64,000 nt of DNA from Schizosaccharomyces osmophilus (GCF_027921745.1 NC_079238.1:1364001-1428000); one strand, 5' to 3'. Counted from the stretch's first letter, positions 12,006-27,128 are shown. Notes: generated by a model not told the origin, from the sequence alone. A program made the numbers and translations.

Positions 12006-13850
12006 ATGGGTAGAAAACAAAAAAGTAAACAAGGAGTTCCCCCTACGTTAGAAGAAACTCGCGGGACTGGCAAAAAGCCCGAAGCAAAGGTAGAGAAAAA
12101 GAGAAAACCAACGGAAGAAACTGCGGCTTTACAACCTCCTAAAAAGCAAATTGCCCAGGAAAAGAAGAGCCTTTTTGAGGAATCGGAATCTGAACCGGAA
12201 AGCAACGATGTGAAAGCAGCTGGTGATGAATTTGAAGAAGCCGACGAATCCTCAGAATTAGAAGACGAAGAAAATGTTGATCAGGCTCAAGACGAATTTG
12301 TCCAAGGTGATGAAGCTGAAGAAGAATCAGAACAGGATTCTATTTTTGATTCTGACGAAGAAAGCCGCGGTAAGCCTATGTTTAGTGATGATTCAGGGGA
12401 AGAAGATGATTTACAAGTTGCCAACCTGGAAGCCATGTCTCGTAAGCTAGATGAAGAGGCTGAATTGGAAGAAAAGGAAGCTGAAGAAGAGTTGCATACC
12501 AATATCCATCCTACTGCTCCTACTATCCTTCCCCCTAAAGAAGAGGGCGGCCTTGCCGACGGTCAACCCATGAGCGCTTTTACTCAGGATTTGTCGCAAA
12601 TTCAACTCCGCATTCAAGAAATCAATCGTGTCCTAAATGACTTCAAGAACCTTTGTGAACCTGGCCGTAGCCGCGCTGAATATATTGATCAGCTTATAAG
12701 CGATGTTAGTGTCTATTATGGTTACTCAAAGTTCCTCACCGAAAAGCTTTTTGAACTCTTTTCTGCCTCCGAAGCCATTGAATTCTTTGAATCCAACGAA
12801 TTGCCTCGTCCTGTTACTATCCGTACAAACACTCTCAAAACTCAACGTCGTGAATTAGCCCAAGCTCTTATCAATCGAGGTGTAAACTTGGAGCCTGTTG
12901 GTAAATGGTCTAAGGTTGGTTTGCAAGTCTTTGAGTCACAAGTTCCTATTGGTGCGACCCCTGAATACCTCGCTGGTCACTATATTCTGCAAGCTGCATC
13001 TTCATTTTTGCCCGTAATGGCCCTTGCCCCTCAGCCTAATGAACGAATTCTCGATATGTCTTCTGCTCCAGGTGGTAAAATTACTTATGTCGCCGCTTTA
13101 CAGAAAAACACTGGTGTTATATTTGCCAATGATGCCAATAAAGCTCGTACTAAAGCTTTAACCGCCAACATTCATCGTCTGGGAGTACGAAATGCAATCG
13201 TTTGCAATTATGATGGTAGAAAGTTCCCTAATGATGTATTGGGTGGCTTTGATCGCGTTATGCTTGATGCTCCTTGCTCTGGTACCGGTGTCATATACAA
13301 AGATCAATCTGTGAAAACAAACAAATCTGAGCGTGACTTTGACACTCTTAGCCATCTTCAGAGACAGCTACTTTTGAGTGCTATTGATTCCGTTGATGCC
13401 GACAGCAAGACTGGCGGTTACATTGTTTATTCTACTTGTAGTATTACCGTTGATGAAGATGAGGCTGTCATTCAATATGCTTTGAAGAAACGTCCAAATG
13501 TTAAGCTCGTTTCCACTGGCCTTGAGTTTGGCCGTGAAGGATTTGTTCGTTTCCGTGAAAAGCGCTTCCACCCTAGCATGAAATTAACCCGGAGGTATTA
13601 TCCTCATGTTCACAACATTGATGGTTTCTTCGTTGCTAAGCTTAAGAAAGTTTCAGACAAGATTCCTCAAACAGTTAATGATGTTGCTGAGGCAGAAGAA
13701 GAGCACGACATTGTAGAAGAAGATTCCGTCAATGCAAACTCTGAGAATGATAGCCTCACTTTCGACGATGAAGCTGATAAAGCCATCATCGAGGAAAACC
13801 GTAGAAAATGGTTGAAGTCTAAGGGTTACAAGGTTTCTAAAAAAAACTAA
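12006..13850 (+). CDS. nop2: 25S rRNA cytosine-C5 methyltransferase Nop2 (NSUN1)
   Basis: Nop2 is a nucleolar SAM-dependent methyltransferase required for 60S subunit maturation. The single-exon 614-residue product has a basic then strongly acidic N-terminal third (about 1-170) and a Rossmann methyltransferase domain. Readable motifs: SAM-binding DMSSAPGGK from residue 350, motif IV LDAPCSGTGVIYKD with its Cys at about 424, and motif VI YSTCSITVDEDEAV with the nucleophilic Cys at about 478. The paired PC and TC cysteines are diagnostic of RNA m5C methyltransferases. The C-terminus is acidic then Lys-rich (KSKGYKVSKKN). It converges on spt16 with only about 180 bp between stops. Confidence 0.96.
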   Translation: MGRKQKSKQGVPPTLEETRGTGKKPEAKVEKKRKPTEETAALQPPKKQIAQEKKSLFEESESEPESNDVKAAGDEFEEADESSELEDEENVDQAQDEFVQGDEAEEESEQDSIFDSDEESRGKPMFSDDSGEEDDLQVANLEAMSRKLDEEAELEEKEAEEELHTNIHPTAPTILPPKEEGGLADGQPMSAFTQDLSQIQLRIQEINRVLNDFKNLCEPGRSRAEYIDQLISDVSVYYGYSKFLTEKLFELFSASEAIEFFESNELPRPVTIRTNTLKTQRRELAQALINRGVNLEPVGKWSKVGLQVFESQVPIGATPEYLAGHYILQAASSFLPVMALAPQPNERILDMSSAPGGKITYVAALQKNTGVIFANDANKARTKALTANIHRLGVRNAIVCNYDGRKFPNDVLGGFDRVMLDAPCSGTGVIYKDQSVKTNKSERDFDTLSHLQRQLLLSAIDSVDADSKTGGYIVYSTCSITVDEDEAVIQYALKKRPNVKLVSTGLEFGREGFVRFREKRFHPSMKLTRRYYPHVHNIDGFFVAKLKKVSDKIPQTVNDVAEAEEEHDIVEEDSVNANSENDSLTFDDEADKAIIEENRRKWLKSKGYKVSKKN

Positions 13851-14031
13851 TTTAATTTTGGAATTTTGATAGGTTAAAGGGAGTTTTGGATAAATCAATG
13901 AATACACTTAGTTATTTTACTCGTCAAATGTATTTGAGTTTTACTTGTAGTATAAAAGTTGCTTACGATATACTTTTTAAGAATATTTTGACATATACCT
14001 AAACATTAAAAACTCTATCAGGTAAACCGGT

Positions 14032-17000
14032 TTATCTTCTCTTTTTCAAAGGATGACCACCACCACCATCCTGCTCACGCCTCGCATCTTCCTGCAGAGC
14101 CTTTCGTTCAAGTTCATCCCAATCTTCACCGCTTTCCTCTTCTTCGTCACTAGCTGCTTCACTTCCACTATCTTCTTCGTCACTAGCTGCTTCACTTAGT
14201 TCTTCTGAACCTTCTTCGGACACTTCTTCTTCGGGTTCTACATCAGAACCTTCATATTCAGAGACTTCTTCATCACTATTTTCCCCTTCATCATCACTTC
14301 CTGTACCAAGGAATCCCCAACCACCTTCTTGGAAAAATGCGACAGGATCCTCATTCACTGTTTTCATAATAGTCGTCCAGTTCAAGTTTAAGGGTCCCTC
14401 ACTGTAACAAATGTCGCAAGAATCCAACCATTCCTTTACATTGTCCAATTGTTCCATTGGAATTGTATTTATATGAACAGGTGGTCGATGGAAATCTTGG
14501 AAAATGAAAACCAAATCAAAATTCTTTAAACCGAACTGAACACGTTCCAAATGAGCTATTTCGATTTCTGAAAGGGTAACAACTGTGAATGGGGTATCAG
14601 TTAATTGGACCAAACAATCTGTCGTTGGCTGTAACAATACATTAGATCTGAATGGTACACCGCTAAATGCAAGCTCACGGAATGGGATATCAAGTTCGAC
14701 TTGACCATCACTAGCTTCGGCGATTCTTTCACCGAAAGTCTTAAATTCTCTATCTAACTGGGCACGACGACGTCGTTCTTCTTGTTCTTGCTCGATTTCA
14801 TCTTCGTCACCATACATATATTTCCTCTTTTTATTTCCTGTTTCGTCGAACTGGATGTCTGACACCTCTCTATAGAATTGCACGTCTTGGGTTTTCCGCT
14901 TTCCAACCATAATAGGAGCATTCAAATAAATGTGGACCAAAACAATCAATTCACCTTCACAAGGTTGGAAAAACAGATGCTTCATATTTGAAAATAGTAA
15001 ATCAATATGACTATCGGATCGAAGTGGAGATTGATAACGTATACCATTCTGGTGAATTTCAACGAAACCTGGCAAGCGCTTACCATCAAGCGCAGGGCGG
15101 ACATAAACATCATTGAGATGAATAGGGCGACGATTTTTGATTTCAATCAAGTTTTCTTGCTCAACAACATCGGCAAATTCTTTCTTTTCAGCTTCACGCT
15201 TAGTAGCTGCCTTCTTCATATCTTGAATGTCTTTGAAAATTTGATTCATTCGGGAACTATCAGAGCTTCTGAAAGTGAAACTCCTGATGAACTGAGCATT
15301 AGGATCTTCAAATGGCTGTTCATCTTTTCTACCACCAATTTGACCAGGACTAAGGAAGTTCAAGCGTAGGTAAACAAAGCTTTCCTCATCGTTTTTACTA
15401 GCATTCTTCAAAGAAGAAATATGAAAAGGAACAGGACGGCCAAATATGGGTAGAATGATACTTTGAGCTCTATAATCTACTAAAATTCGTAGTTCTCCAA
15501 TAGCCTGAGGCATTTGAGAATCACGCTTATATGATTCGTACCGTTTAACCGCTGGCTTTTCGGTTCCAGTTTTATGTGTAGAACCCTCAGCAAATCTCTG
15601 AAGACCTTCACTTTGTTTTCTAGCAGCCAGCTGTTTTTGATGTTCAGTGCGACGTTTTTCAGCGGAATCATCCACTTCTCTGGTCTCACTTCGAGTTTTG
15701 CCTTTATGACTCGATACAGTTGCAGTTCCACGTGTTTGCTTGCGTTGCTTCGGACCATCATCTAAATCATCGGCTTCGTCTCCAAAAAAGTATGAGATAT
15801 CAGCTTGGGCTTTCGGGGAATTTGTGAAAACAACTGGATCACCTCGAGTCACCTGAATGGTGTCAATCAGTAGAAGAGAATACTCTCTAGGATGAGAATT
15901 CTTTGGTTTAGGATTAACCAAGTTGGCAAATCCAATACTAAGACTCATTGTCATACCAGCTTTCAAAGTACGAGTGTTTTTTGCATTAACAAGCAAAGAA
16001 GATTCACGAAATTCTATACCGATACCAGCACCTAAATTTTTCACGAAATGACCTTCCAGCTCGGGTCGTTTTGATCTAATGAAGCCCAGTATCTTGGTGT
16101 ATATATCTTTAATCATAGCGCCATCACGGCAAGACTCAATCAGTTTTCCTTGCAAAGCCACAAGGAAAGAGTAGTTTTTCTGTTGTTCAGGACTAGGATC
16201 AAACAAGTAAGTACGGCCAATGTTAGAGCAGTAAGACTTGTAGCGGATACCTAAAGAACATATAACAACGTCACCATGTAAATTTCGATCGTCTGTGATA
16301 GCAGAAGGCTTTAAATCATATTGTCCGCCAGATTGAATAATCGGAGTATAGCACCATTCCATCTGCTCTGTATCAATGTCTCCTAAACGAACGTCTTTTT
16401 TTTGAAAAAAGGACTCATTATCGATCAAGCGCTCAAGCCGTTCGGCAAATTTAGAGTGGGTAGTTCTTACCCCTTGATCGACATATCTAGATAATTCATC
16501 AGCAAAGTATTTTGTCATTGAAGCAACGCTGACCCGTGAAGCATCCTTGACGTTTATTATTTCTTGTTCATCTTTTACAGCCAATGCTTTGGCCAAACCC
16601 ATGCTAGCGTCGACCATCTCAAACTCTGATTTGACGGGTTCAAACACTTCATTCCATTCATTCACAAACTTTCCTTGATTGACGTCTTTGGGAAAAATAC
16701 CAATCTTTTTATTAGTAGCACGAAGGCGCTTTACGACCTCTTCAAACAATGCACGGTTCTCTGCGGGATCTTTTGTGCGTTTTAAAATATCAACTTCGGC
16801 TGCTTTGTTTTCTGTTTCAGATAGCTGTTGAAGCATGCTCGCTTTGGTATTGGAGGTCAAAAAGGTAATCCGCTCCTTTTCTACAAGCATTAACGTTGAA
16901 GGAAATTCGTATCCAAGAAGCCATGTATGTATAGCAGCCGACTTTTGATAAGGATTTGGTACATCCGCTGTACCAATAACGACTAATATGCTTTCACATC

Positions 17001-17100
17001 CTTGGAAAAGTTCATTTGCGTCTGAGGTATCTTTCCAGGAAGAAAGTAATAAATTTAGACGTTTATGAAAAACGTTTGCATCAATATGGTATTCAGCCAT
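14032..17100 (-). CDS. spt16: FACT complex subunit Spt16
   Basis: Spt16 is the large subunit of the FACT histone chaperone, which disassembles and restores nucleosomes during transcription and replication. The uninterrupted 1022-residue frame shows the family order: an N-terminal inactive peptidase-like domain (about 1-430, including [16 protein letters not shown] and [16 protein letters not shown]), a charged linker rich in Lys/Arg (about 440-520), the dimerisation and histone-binding middle domains ([40 protein letters not shown]), and a C-terminal acidic tail of about 70 residues rich in Glu, Asp and Ser. It ends with the basic LKKRR. Length is close to the family norm. Confidence 0.97.
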   Translation of the reverse strand: MAEYHIDANVFHKRLNLLLSSWKDTSDANELFQGCESILVVIGTADVPNPYQKSAAIHTWLLGYEFPSTLMLVEKERITFLTSNTKASMLQQLSETENKAAEVDILKRTKDPAENRALFEEVVKRLRATNKKIGIFPKDVNQGKFVNEWNEVFEPVKSEFEMVDASMGLAKALAVKDEQEIINVKDASRVSVASMTKYFADELSRYVDQGVRTTHSKFAERLERLIDNESFFQKKDVRLGDIDTEQMEWCYTPIIQSGGQYDLKPSAITDDRNLHGDVVICSLGIRYKSYCSNIGRTYLFDPSPEQQKNYSFLVALQGKLIESCRDGAMIKDIYTKILGFIRSKRPELEGHFVKNLGAGIGIEFRESSLLVNAKNTRTLKAGMTMSLSIGFANLVNPKPKNSHPREYSLLLIDTIQVTRGDPVVFTNSPKAQADISYFFGDEADDLDDGPKQRKQTRGTATVSSHKGKTRSETREVDDSAEKRRTEHQKQLAARKQSEGLQRFAEGSTHKTGTEKPAVKRYESYKRDSQMPQAIGELRILVDYRAQSIILPIFGRPVPFHISSLKNASKNDEESFVYLRLNFLSPGQIGGRKDEQPFEDPNAQFIRSFTFRSSDSSRMNQIFKDIQDMKKAATKREAEKKEFADVVEQENLIEIKNRRPIHLNDVYVRPALDGKRLPGFVEIHQNGIRYQSPLRSDSHIDLLFSNMKHLFFQPCEGELIVLVHIYLNAPIMVGKRKTQDVQFYREVSDIQFDETGNKKRKYMYGDEDEIEQEQEERRRRAQLDREFKTFGERIAEASDGQVELDIPFRELAFSGVPFRSNVLLQPTTDCLVQLTDTPFTVVTLSEIEIAHLERVQFGLKNFDLVFIFQDFHRPPVHINTIPMEQLDNVKEWLDSCDICYSEGPLNLNWTTIMKTVNEDPVAFFQEGGWGFLGTGSDDEGENSDEEVSEYEGSDVEPEEEVSEEGSEELSEAASDEEDSGSEAASDEEEESGEDWDELERKALQEDARREQDGGGGHPLKKRR

Positions 17101-18589
17101 GATTTACTAAGCACTCTTTTAATACAGTCTAAAAACGAACTGAGTTTTGCACTCAACAAGAATGTCTGAGGCCCTTTTTCAGGAAAACTAGATGAAACCT
17201 CTTTTTATGGAAAATTTTTTCCAGATTCCCCACTATAACTTCTTAAATCGTCTCGTAAGGGAAAAATGAGGTTAATGGTTTTGGTGGACGCTGAAGAGCG
17301 CGTTCCTTGGGGAAATACAACGGCGACGACATCCAAATTCAGAACAGATTATTCCGGATTTGAACCACTGGAAAGAAGATTTTATTAAATTGAATTTATA
17401 AATTCTTGATTTACTATCATGACAGATATTGTTGAATTGCTGTCTTCTAATTTGCACTTTACTTATACCTTGGAACATCAAGCTATGTTGCTTGTTTCTT
17501 AACAAGCATGTTGAATACAGTATAATTTGAAGGAAAATAAATTGGTTGTAACGTGTGGACGTATGAAATTCGCCCTTGGAGTTTGTCGTAAAGCTTTCTC
17601 GTCGACATATTATTCTTTCGTAATAACTATTTCTACGCGAAAAAACCTGTTTGGTGAATTACCTTGTTTTATCTACTAGAAGGGAAATGGTCGTGAGCAA
17701 TCTTTTGACTCCAAGGATTGTTGGTTAATGATGGATAAGCAACATTCAGCTATATTGACTTTTGGGCTTTTGTTTTGCTCTATATATTTATTTAAAAGTT
17801 CCTTTCGTGATTTCAATGAAAGCTTGCCAACGTAACATGGGTTGTATTAACTGAAGGTGGATTCAACAATAAGGAACACCACTTGTGATTCGTTTCATTG
17901 CTTTTTTAATTATATACAATGCTTTCCTTATGCGAGAATCATGCTAATTCCGTTTCCATGCGGATTTTTTTGCTGTAACTTTCATTTGCATAGCAGCTCC
18001 TTCATGTTATTAATCCCTACAGCCTCAAAATAAAAGAAATTACGAATCTATATGAGAAGAATAACTCTTAGGTCTCCTTTTCGTTGGACAATCTTTAATG
18101 GAAGATGTAATCTACTGTAAGGATTAGCTTGCTCTTTACGAAGAAATTGTTTCCATGGAATTGTCCTATATCAGAGACTTAGTATTGAGTATTTTTTTCT
18201 TTTATGTCTACTTTACTTAAGGAGAAAATTATAAAAATAAAAACAGAGCAAAACTTTTATTCAAAACATTTTTTGCGGTTTGTTTTCAATTTTTCTCGGT
18301 TAAGTTAACTTTAAAAGGACTTGTGTTCGTTGAATTTAATCTGCTGGGTACTTGCGACCGAGCTTGATATGGCGGCAGGATGATACCGGGTTAGGCAAGA
18401 CGCTTACAGCTATGCGTCTCAATTACATAAATGGAAGCAACCTGGTCGGTTTGCAAGTTAAAATCAATTGCTAATGATTATATTTTGAAACACAAAATCA
18501 GGAGCCTTGGCACTTACAAAGTTATCCCAAAACTCTTCGTAATTTGCATTAAAAAGTGATTTTTATCGTTGCAATTCAGTTCAAGTACC
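17101..18589. other. Long intergenic region spt16/thiamine gene 1
   Basis: About 1.5 kb without a supported gene. Two things stand out: a 40-codon ATG-to-stop frame at 17266-17388, and a short stretch near 18362-18440 that translates to a helicase-like Walker A (see findings). The rest is AT-rich and presumably includes the promoters of the two divergent neighbours. Confidence 0.55.
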
Positions 18590-20254
18590 ATGCCTTCGAA
18601 CAGCTTATACGCTTCATTGTCAAGCCAATTTGATGCCACTAGGATTGAGACAGTCTTGGATCCTATGGGATATACAATCAAGCGTCGTGATGTTCCAGTG
18701 TGTCTTACAGTAGCTGGCTCTGATTGTAGTGGAGGTGCTGGAATTCAAGCGGATCTCAAAACCATGACAAGTTTAGGTGTCTATGGAATGAGTGCGATTT
18801 CCTGCGTAGTTGCAGAAAACGCAGAGAGAGTAGATAAAATTGAAAACATGTCTCCCTCCTTCGTCGAGTCCCAAATCGATTGTTGTCTTCGAGATGTTCC
18901 TTGTAATGTCGTTAAAACGGGAATGCTCTGTAACGTGGAGATTGTCAAGGTAGTCGTGAAGTCTGTTGTGAAATACAACATCAAAGAGCTTGTCGTTGAC
19001 CCAGTAATGATTGCTACATCCGGTGATACTCTTTCAAATGAAGATATCGTAGACACTATTGTTAAAGACCTTCTTCCTGTAACAGCACTTATTACACCGA
19101 ATATACCCGAAGCACTAGCTTTCGCCAGAAGCGTAAACGTCGACGTTCCCGAAGTCAATTCTATTTCTTCAATGGAACAACTTGCTTCATTGATACATGG
19201 TTTTGGGACACGTTATGTTCTTTTAAAAGGTGGGCATATGCCACTCAATCAACTTGGGTTGAAGGCCTCAAAAGAAGAGCAAGGTGAATCGGATCTTCAA
19301 GTGGTTGATATTTTATACGATGGAGAAACCTATCACCATTTTGCTTCAACATATTTAAAGCAAGGTGAAGTTCATGGTACAGGTTGTACCTTGTCCTCAG
19401 CAATTGCTTCTTTCCTTGCTTGGGATCATAGTATGCTCGATTCTGTTCAGTTTGCCATTGATTACGTGCATGGTGCTATCTCCCAGAGTCCTCCCATAAA
19501 TCTTTGTAGTACGAATTTGCTGAACCATATGAGCCGCCTACGGATCGCTCCTTTCGCTCCTGGCCACTTTTTGGAATATTTGCTTAGCCATCCTAAGATA
19601 CTTCCTGTCTGGAAAGAATATACTCACCATAACTTTACTAATATGTTAGCAAAAGGTAGTTTGCCTCTTTGTGCTTTTCAGGATTATCTCAAGCAAGATT
19701 ACCTTTATTTACTTCAGTTCAGTCGTGCATATTCACTTAAAGGTTACAAGGAATCAACCTTTCTCGGAATATTTGAAGCAGCTCAGTCTGTATTTCATGT
19801 GCTTCAAGAAAAAGAGTTTCACGTTTCCTTTTGCCAATCATATGGGATTACCATGGAGGATTTAAAAAGTTCTGAAGAAAGTCCAGCATGTACTGCGTAT
19901 TCTCGATTTATTTTAGACACTGGCTCTCAGCAAGATTTGGCTGCTCTAGAGTTTGCGCAGGCTCCCTGCTTAATTGGTTACTATTTGGTTGCTCGTCGTC
20001 TAATGAAGGAGCCGTTCAGAGATGTCAACGGCCCCTATCAACGCTGGATCGACAATTATGTTTGCGAAGACTATTTCTCTGCAGTTCGCAGAGGATGCCG
20101 TCAACTTGAGGAAATTGTACTTACTCTTTCACCAGAACGAATTCAACAATTGGTTGAAGTGTTCATTCGTGCTACAAAGTTTGAAATTTTATTTTGGGAA
20201 ACCCCTTACCAAAAGTATGTTATTGAGCAAAACTTGAACGACCCTAGTCTTTAG
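18590..20254 (+). CDS. HMP/HMP-P kinase fused to TenA (Thi20-type), intact copy
   Basis: The 554-residue protein combines a ribokinase-fold hydroxymethylpyrimidine (phosphate) kinase with a C-terminal TenA/thiaminase II domain, the architecture of budding yeast Thi20/Thi21 in thiamine diphosphate synthesis and salvage. Kinase landmarks: [36 protein letters not shown] and the anion-hole loop HGTGCTLSSAIA. TenA landmarks: FQDYLKQDYLYLLQFSRAY, ACTAYSRF with the candidate catalytic Cys, APCLIGYY, and a conserved Glu in KFEILFWE near the C-terminus. All key residues I can check are present. The start is the ATG at 18590; the reading frame opens slightly upstream. It is the first of two tandem paralogues. 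Confidence 0.95.
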   Translation: MPSNSLYASLSSQFDATRIETVLDPMGYTIKRRDVPVCLTVAGSDCSGGAGIQADLKTMTSLGVYGMSAISCVVAENAERVDKIENMSPSFVESQIDCCLRDVPCNVVKTGMLCNVEIVKVVVKSVVKYNIKELVVDPVMIATSGDTLSNEDIVDTIVKDLLPVTALITPNIPEALAFARSVNVDVPEVNSISSMEQLASLIHGFGTRYVLLKGGHMPLNQLGLKASKEEQGESDLQVVDILYDGETYHHFASTYLKQGEVHGTGCTLSSAIASFLAWDHSMLDSVQFAIDYVHGAISQSPPINLCSTNLLNHMSRLRIAPFAPGHFLEYLLSHPKILPVWKEYTHHNFTNMLAKGSLPLCAFQDYLKQDYLYLLQFSRAYSLKGYKESTFLGIFEAAQSVFHVLQEKEFHVSFCQSYGITMEDLKSSEESPACTAYSRFILDTGSQQDLAALEFAQAPCLIGYYLVARRLMKEPFRDVNGPYQRWIDNYVCEDYFSAVRRGCRQLEEIVLTLSPERIQQLVEVFIRATKFEILFWETPYQKYVIEQNLNDPSL

Positions 20255-21417
20255 ATGCATAAACATTTGGCAAATGTTGGGGGCGATTTAGCTTCAATAA
20301 TTACTCTAAAGAATTTTGTTTAAATAATGTATCAATTACTCGACGAACCAAATAATACCCTGATATGTTTCGTATGATTGAATGTTCACTATAGTCAGAA
20401 CAAAAGTTGCCATATTATCTGCCAGTCAGCCTTGGAATTGGATTGATGTAAATTACACCTTGAAAACGACCAAGCAGTGGTTGCTTTGTCATGGAGACTT
20501 TACGAAGCAAGAAAGCAAACGATCGTTCTTTCTGGTAATGACTTTAAAATCATCACTATGTTGATTTTTCTAGAGATATCATAAATATCATGGTACAACA
20601 GTCTAAGTCTAGGCTACAGTTCAGCCATTTCGAGTATAAAGATGAGTGTGTAATTGTTTTGAGCTTTAATTAAATTATTTCTTCACAAAACCGTAAAGTT
20701 GTAAAGTGGAAGTTTCGAAATATAAATCAAAAAAATACCAAAACTAGTGATACAAGAGTAGCCTCATCCTTCAAAGTGGGTGTTTTCCCCTTTCATCAAA
20801 GTGGTTGAAGGAGATTGTAATTAAACTGGGATTGAATATATTCTGATGCTATTCTCATTAAACAAGAAAATGAACTGAAAATAGAAGAGAAGCTGTTTAA
20901 CTTTTCATCATCCGGCATAGATCTCCTTTTTGCTTTAACATGCTTGCTAAAAGAATGCAGATTTATAGGAAGCAATGAATCATATTTACTTTACCAATTC
21001 TTTATATATCTTATTTTATTCTGCTTTTTCCAACGCTCATTATCCTACAGGACAAATCCATATTTGATAATGAACTGGTTAAAATAATATTACCGCCGGC
21101 TATTATCCCTATTAGGGCTTGCTTTCTTCCAGATTTTTGTTAGTTGTATGTAAGCGAGATCCACAATATTTATTTTTTTACGAATGCTCTATTAAAATTT
21201 TTTTTTAACTTGCATTTTCTAGCTGTCTTTACTGTATATATTCGTTGCGTATTCCATTGGAAAGTCATTGAGCAAAAACGTTATAATAGAAAAGGGTGTA
21301 TAGGAGAAGAGCCAGGTTTCAAGTTCTTATTTTATCTGTATTTATTTCTTTCTTAGGCTCGCTTGGTACTTTATAGTTATATCCATTGGATCAACGATAT
21401 AGAAATTACGGGTCAGC
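20255..21417. other. Intergenic between the two thiamine paralogues
   Basis: 1.16 kb of AT-rich DNA. No gene, RNA or repeat could be supported. It presumably holds the promoter of the downstream paralogue. Confidence 0.55.
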
Positions 21418-22938
21418 ATGCTTTCTACCTGTATTACAGTTGCCGGATCAGACTGCAGCGGCGGTGCTGGTATTCAAGCAGATTTGAAGGTGTTTACAGC
21501 TCATTCTGTTTATGGTATGAGTGCTATTACCGCCATAACCTCACAAAACACCATTGGTGTTAATGGTGTACATTTAATACCAGCGCCCTTTGTCGAAAAA
21601 CAGATAGATGCTTGTATGCTGGACGTTAAGTGCGACGTTATGAAAACTGGAATGCTATTTAATCCGGCAATATTAAAGGTTGCTATTGACATGATTGATC
21701 GCTACAAGCTCAAGGCCATTGTCGTGGATCCATTGATTGCTACACGGAAGGGCGTTTTGCTCGTTTTACCAGGTTACTTGGAACTATTTATAAAAGAGCT
21801 GATTCCAAGAGCTACCATTCTAACTCCAAACATCGCAGAGGCTAGTATATTATTAAAGCAAATGACTAATGAAACAGTCGAAATTCACCATGTCGACGAT
21901 GTAAAGACATTGGGAGCCAAGTTGGTTGCTTCTGGTTGTAAAAGTGTCATCATTCGCTGTGATGGTATTTCTTTTGATAACGAATTTTTTGTTTGCAAAG
22001 ATTCTTCAATGCCGTCCTCGTGGTATGTATACGTTTTATGTACTAGCGAGGTGCAGTTGATTGTACCTCAAAAATGGCTGTCGACAAAAATTGCAAAGGG
22101 GACAAGCTGTGCTTTATCTTCCGCCATTGCTGCTAACCTTGCTAATGAGGTGGATATACCAAACGCCGTTAAACGTTCCGTTGCTTATACTCAACACGCT
22201 CTTGAGTTTAGTTTCCATCTGGGGCGTGGAGCAAATTCTTTGGACTATTCTTCTAGCTACGGCTATTTACCATTTGAGGAAGGAGAAATCGTACGGTATT
22301 TAAGAAACCATCCACACCTATCAAAAGCGTGGAGTTTTCTTTATGAGCATTGCTTCTTGCAAAAGTTAAAGGACGCAACTTTGTCCATAGACGAGTTTAA
22401 AAAATACCTAGCTCTCAAATATCACATGCTAATGAATAATGCTCAAGCTGCAGGCATGACAGCATTCTCTTCTTCTAATATAGCTGTTATAGAACGCAGT
22501 GCCAAGATGATTCAGATCATCAAGGAAGAAAATGTAATTCATCTGGAAATTTGCAAGCAGTATGGTCTAGCACCCGAGCAATTTGTGAATCGAAAACCTG
22601 CTTTTGTCAATGCACACGCTGCGTTTATTAATGATGTTGGACAACGTGAAGGTGTTCTTGGTATCCAGGTGGCTATGCTTCCTTTTCCTTTAATTGTTCA
22701 AGATGTATTCTCAAAAATGGATACTTTACAGTCAGGCACTTTTAAGCCTTTTGTTGCTCATTGCAGGGATTTCGGAACTTTAGAGCATGGGAATAGTCTT
22801 TTGGATAACTTGGAAGCTGAAGCTTCTACCTTAAAACCTGAAAAGATTCAAAAGATATTAAAAATATTGGAACAAAGTCTTTCGTTTGAGAAAGCGGCTC
22901 TTGACATTACTTTGGATAATGAAACTACTATATTTTAA
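21418..22938 (+). CDS. Divergent HMP/HMP-P kinase-TenA paralogue, probably catalytically impaired
   Basis: This 506-residue paralogue has the same kinase-plus-TenA layout but starts directly at the kinase fold ([18 protein letters not shown]), without the ~50-residue extension of its neighbour. The first motif is intact, yet later ones have drifted: VDPVMIATSGD reads [10 protein letters not shown], the LLKGGH loop reads IIRCDG, and GTGCTLSSAIA reads [11 protein letters not shown]. In the TenA part, QDYLYL reads LKYHML, and the Cys-containing ACTAYSRF region reads FVNAHAAFI, so the catalytic Cys is gone. The frame is fully open over 1.5 kb, so selection is still acting. Budding yeast has a comparable inactive paralogue (Thi22). 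A regulatory or structural role is possible but only inferred. Confidence 0.9.
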   Translation: MLSTCITVAGSDCSGGAGIQADLKVFTAHSVYGMSAITAITSQNTIGVNGVHLIPAPFVEKQIDACMLDVKCDVMKTGMLFNPAILKVAIDMIDRYKLKAIVVDPLIATRKGVLLVLPGYLELFIKELIPRATILTPNIAEASILLKQMTNETVEIHHVDDVKTLGAKLVASGCKSVIIRCDGISFDNEFFVCKDSSMPSSWYVYVLCTSEVQLIVPQKWLSTKIAKGTSCALSSAIAANLANEVDIPNAVKRSVAYTQHALEFSFHLGRGANSLDYSSSYGYLPFEEGEIVRYLRNHPHLSKAWSFLYEHCFLQKLKDATLSIDEFKKYLALKYHMLMNNAQAAGMTAFSSSNIAVIERSAKMIQIIKEENVIHLEICKQYGLAPEQFVNRKPAFVNAHAAFINDVGQREGVLGIQVAMLPFPLIVQDVFSKMDTLQSGTFKPFVAHCRDFGTLEHGNSLLDNLEAEASTLKPEKIQKILKILEQSLSFEKAALDITLDNETTIF

Positions 22939-25853
<2,915 letters not shown>

Positions 25854-27128
25854 AATCTAGGAATCGGATTAGAATGATTTTTTGGAAGGTGAATAGGGGT
25901 TTCGGTCTTATATATACATTCATTAGGTTAATCTAGGTTTATGCGGCTGGTGAATTTAATAATTAATATTGTCCTTAATTTTTTAAGTTGAATATTGAAA
26001 CGATAAACAGCGTTTAGTAAGAAGCATTGAGAGAACTGTTACATGCTGAAGTATGTGGCTTTAGGTATAAGTAAAGCACATTTAGAAAGTAGGTACCATA
26101 GTCATCAGTAGCAAAAAATAAGAAAAGAGCAACTAACTAGGTAGTTTAAGGAAAGGATTGTGAAGTTTAGGAAGGAAATCGTGATTTTTGATTAAGGAGC
26201 TTGAAGGTATTTCGTAATTGATGGTATGTAAAGGAATTAAATGCGGTTTCAAAGCTAACCTTAACCAACTACCTCTTTATTTCGACTCCTGTGCGAGAAA
26301 TTGAAACATTGGGAATAGCAAAGTCATCTTGCATTTTGCCGATTCAGTGTATTTTTAGTTAATATTTGATTTTAATTATTCACAAAGCTGAAAGTCTTAA
26401 GTGGAAATCTTTATTGGGTGACGTAAAAAATAAGAAGTTTGTTAGAAACCACAATTTAAAAAAATTTTAACAAAATCATTGTACTTGTCTCGGAAACTGA
26501 ATAAGTTCTTTTCTTGGAAGATAAAGAAGAATAGAATAGGTTTAGCTGTTACATTGTCTGAAAGTGGTGTCAATAATTAGACTTTTAACGTATCATCGTC
26601 TTTATTAAGTTTTAAGCAGATTTAATATATACATCCGGTTTATATTGGAAATCCTGCGTTTTTGTCTTCAAGTCTGTTTTGTTTACCAAAGGATAAGAGG
26701 TTACTGGAGTTTGTGTGGCTTTATCCAAATCAGATAGGTATTTTTTTTTCTCCAATACGGCCTAGACGGGTAAATTTCTGATTTATCAATCCTACCCTAT
26801 CTTTCTAATTGACTTCTTTGCTGTGTAAGTCAAAAGCAAAAGCTTTTGGTCATAAAGAAGCTTTTCCTTCAGGCGATAAAAAAGGCGCTGAAGTGTTTTA
26901 ACTTCAACAAAAAGGACATTTTTGCTAACTTGGAAAAGCTTAGTATTAATCCCTTGGTTGAACTACAATCTGCTATTTAAAACAAGTCATTGATAATAGT
27001 ATTTACTGAAAAGGGACAGTTTCATTCGATTACGGTTCTTAAGTTTTCTTTGGTAAATTTGGAAGTCTTATTTGATTGCAAGTCTTTCCAAGTATATTTG
27101 GTGAAATACTCTTACTATACTCTCTATT
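25854..27128. other. Intergenic dbp2/mpe1
   Basis: 1.27 kb, AT-rich. I see no open frame of interest and no structured RNA I could name. Part is the dbp2 3' UTR and part the mpe1 promoter. Confidence 0.55.

Noticed and set aside
18345-18420. Possible thiamine pyrophosphate riboswitch upstream of the thiamine gene (GGATGATACC resembles the conserved GGATAATACC)
   Set aside because: The neighbouring CTGAGA and CAGCGTAGG core elements are missing, and a better explanation is the Walker-A-like coding remnant in the same bases. A covariance-model search would settle it.
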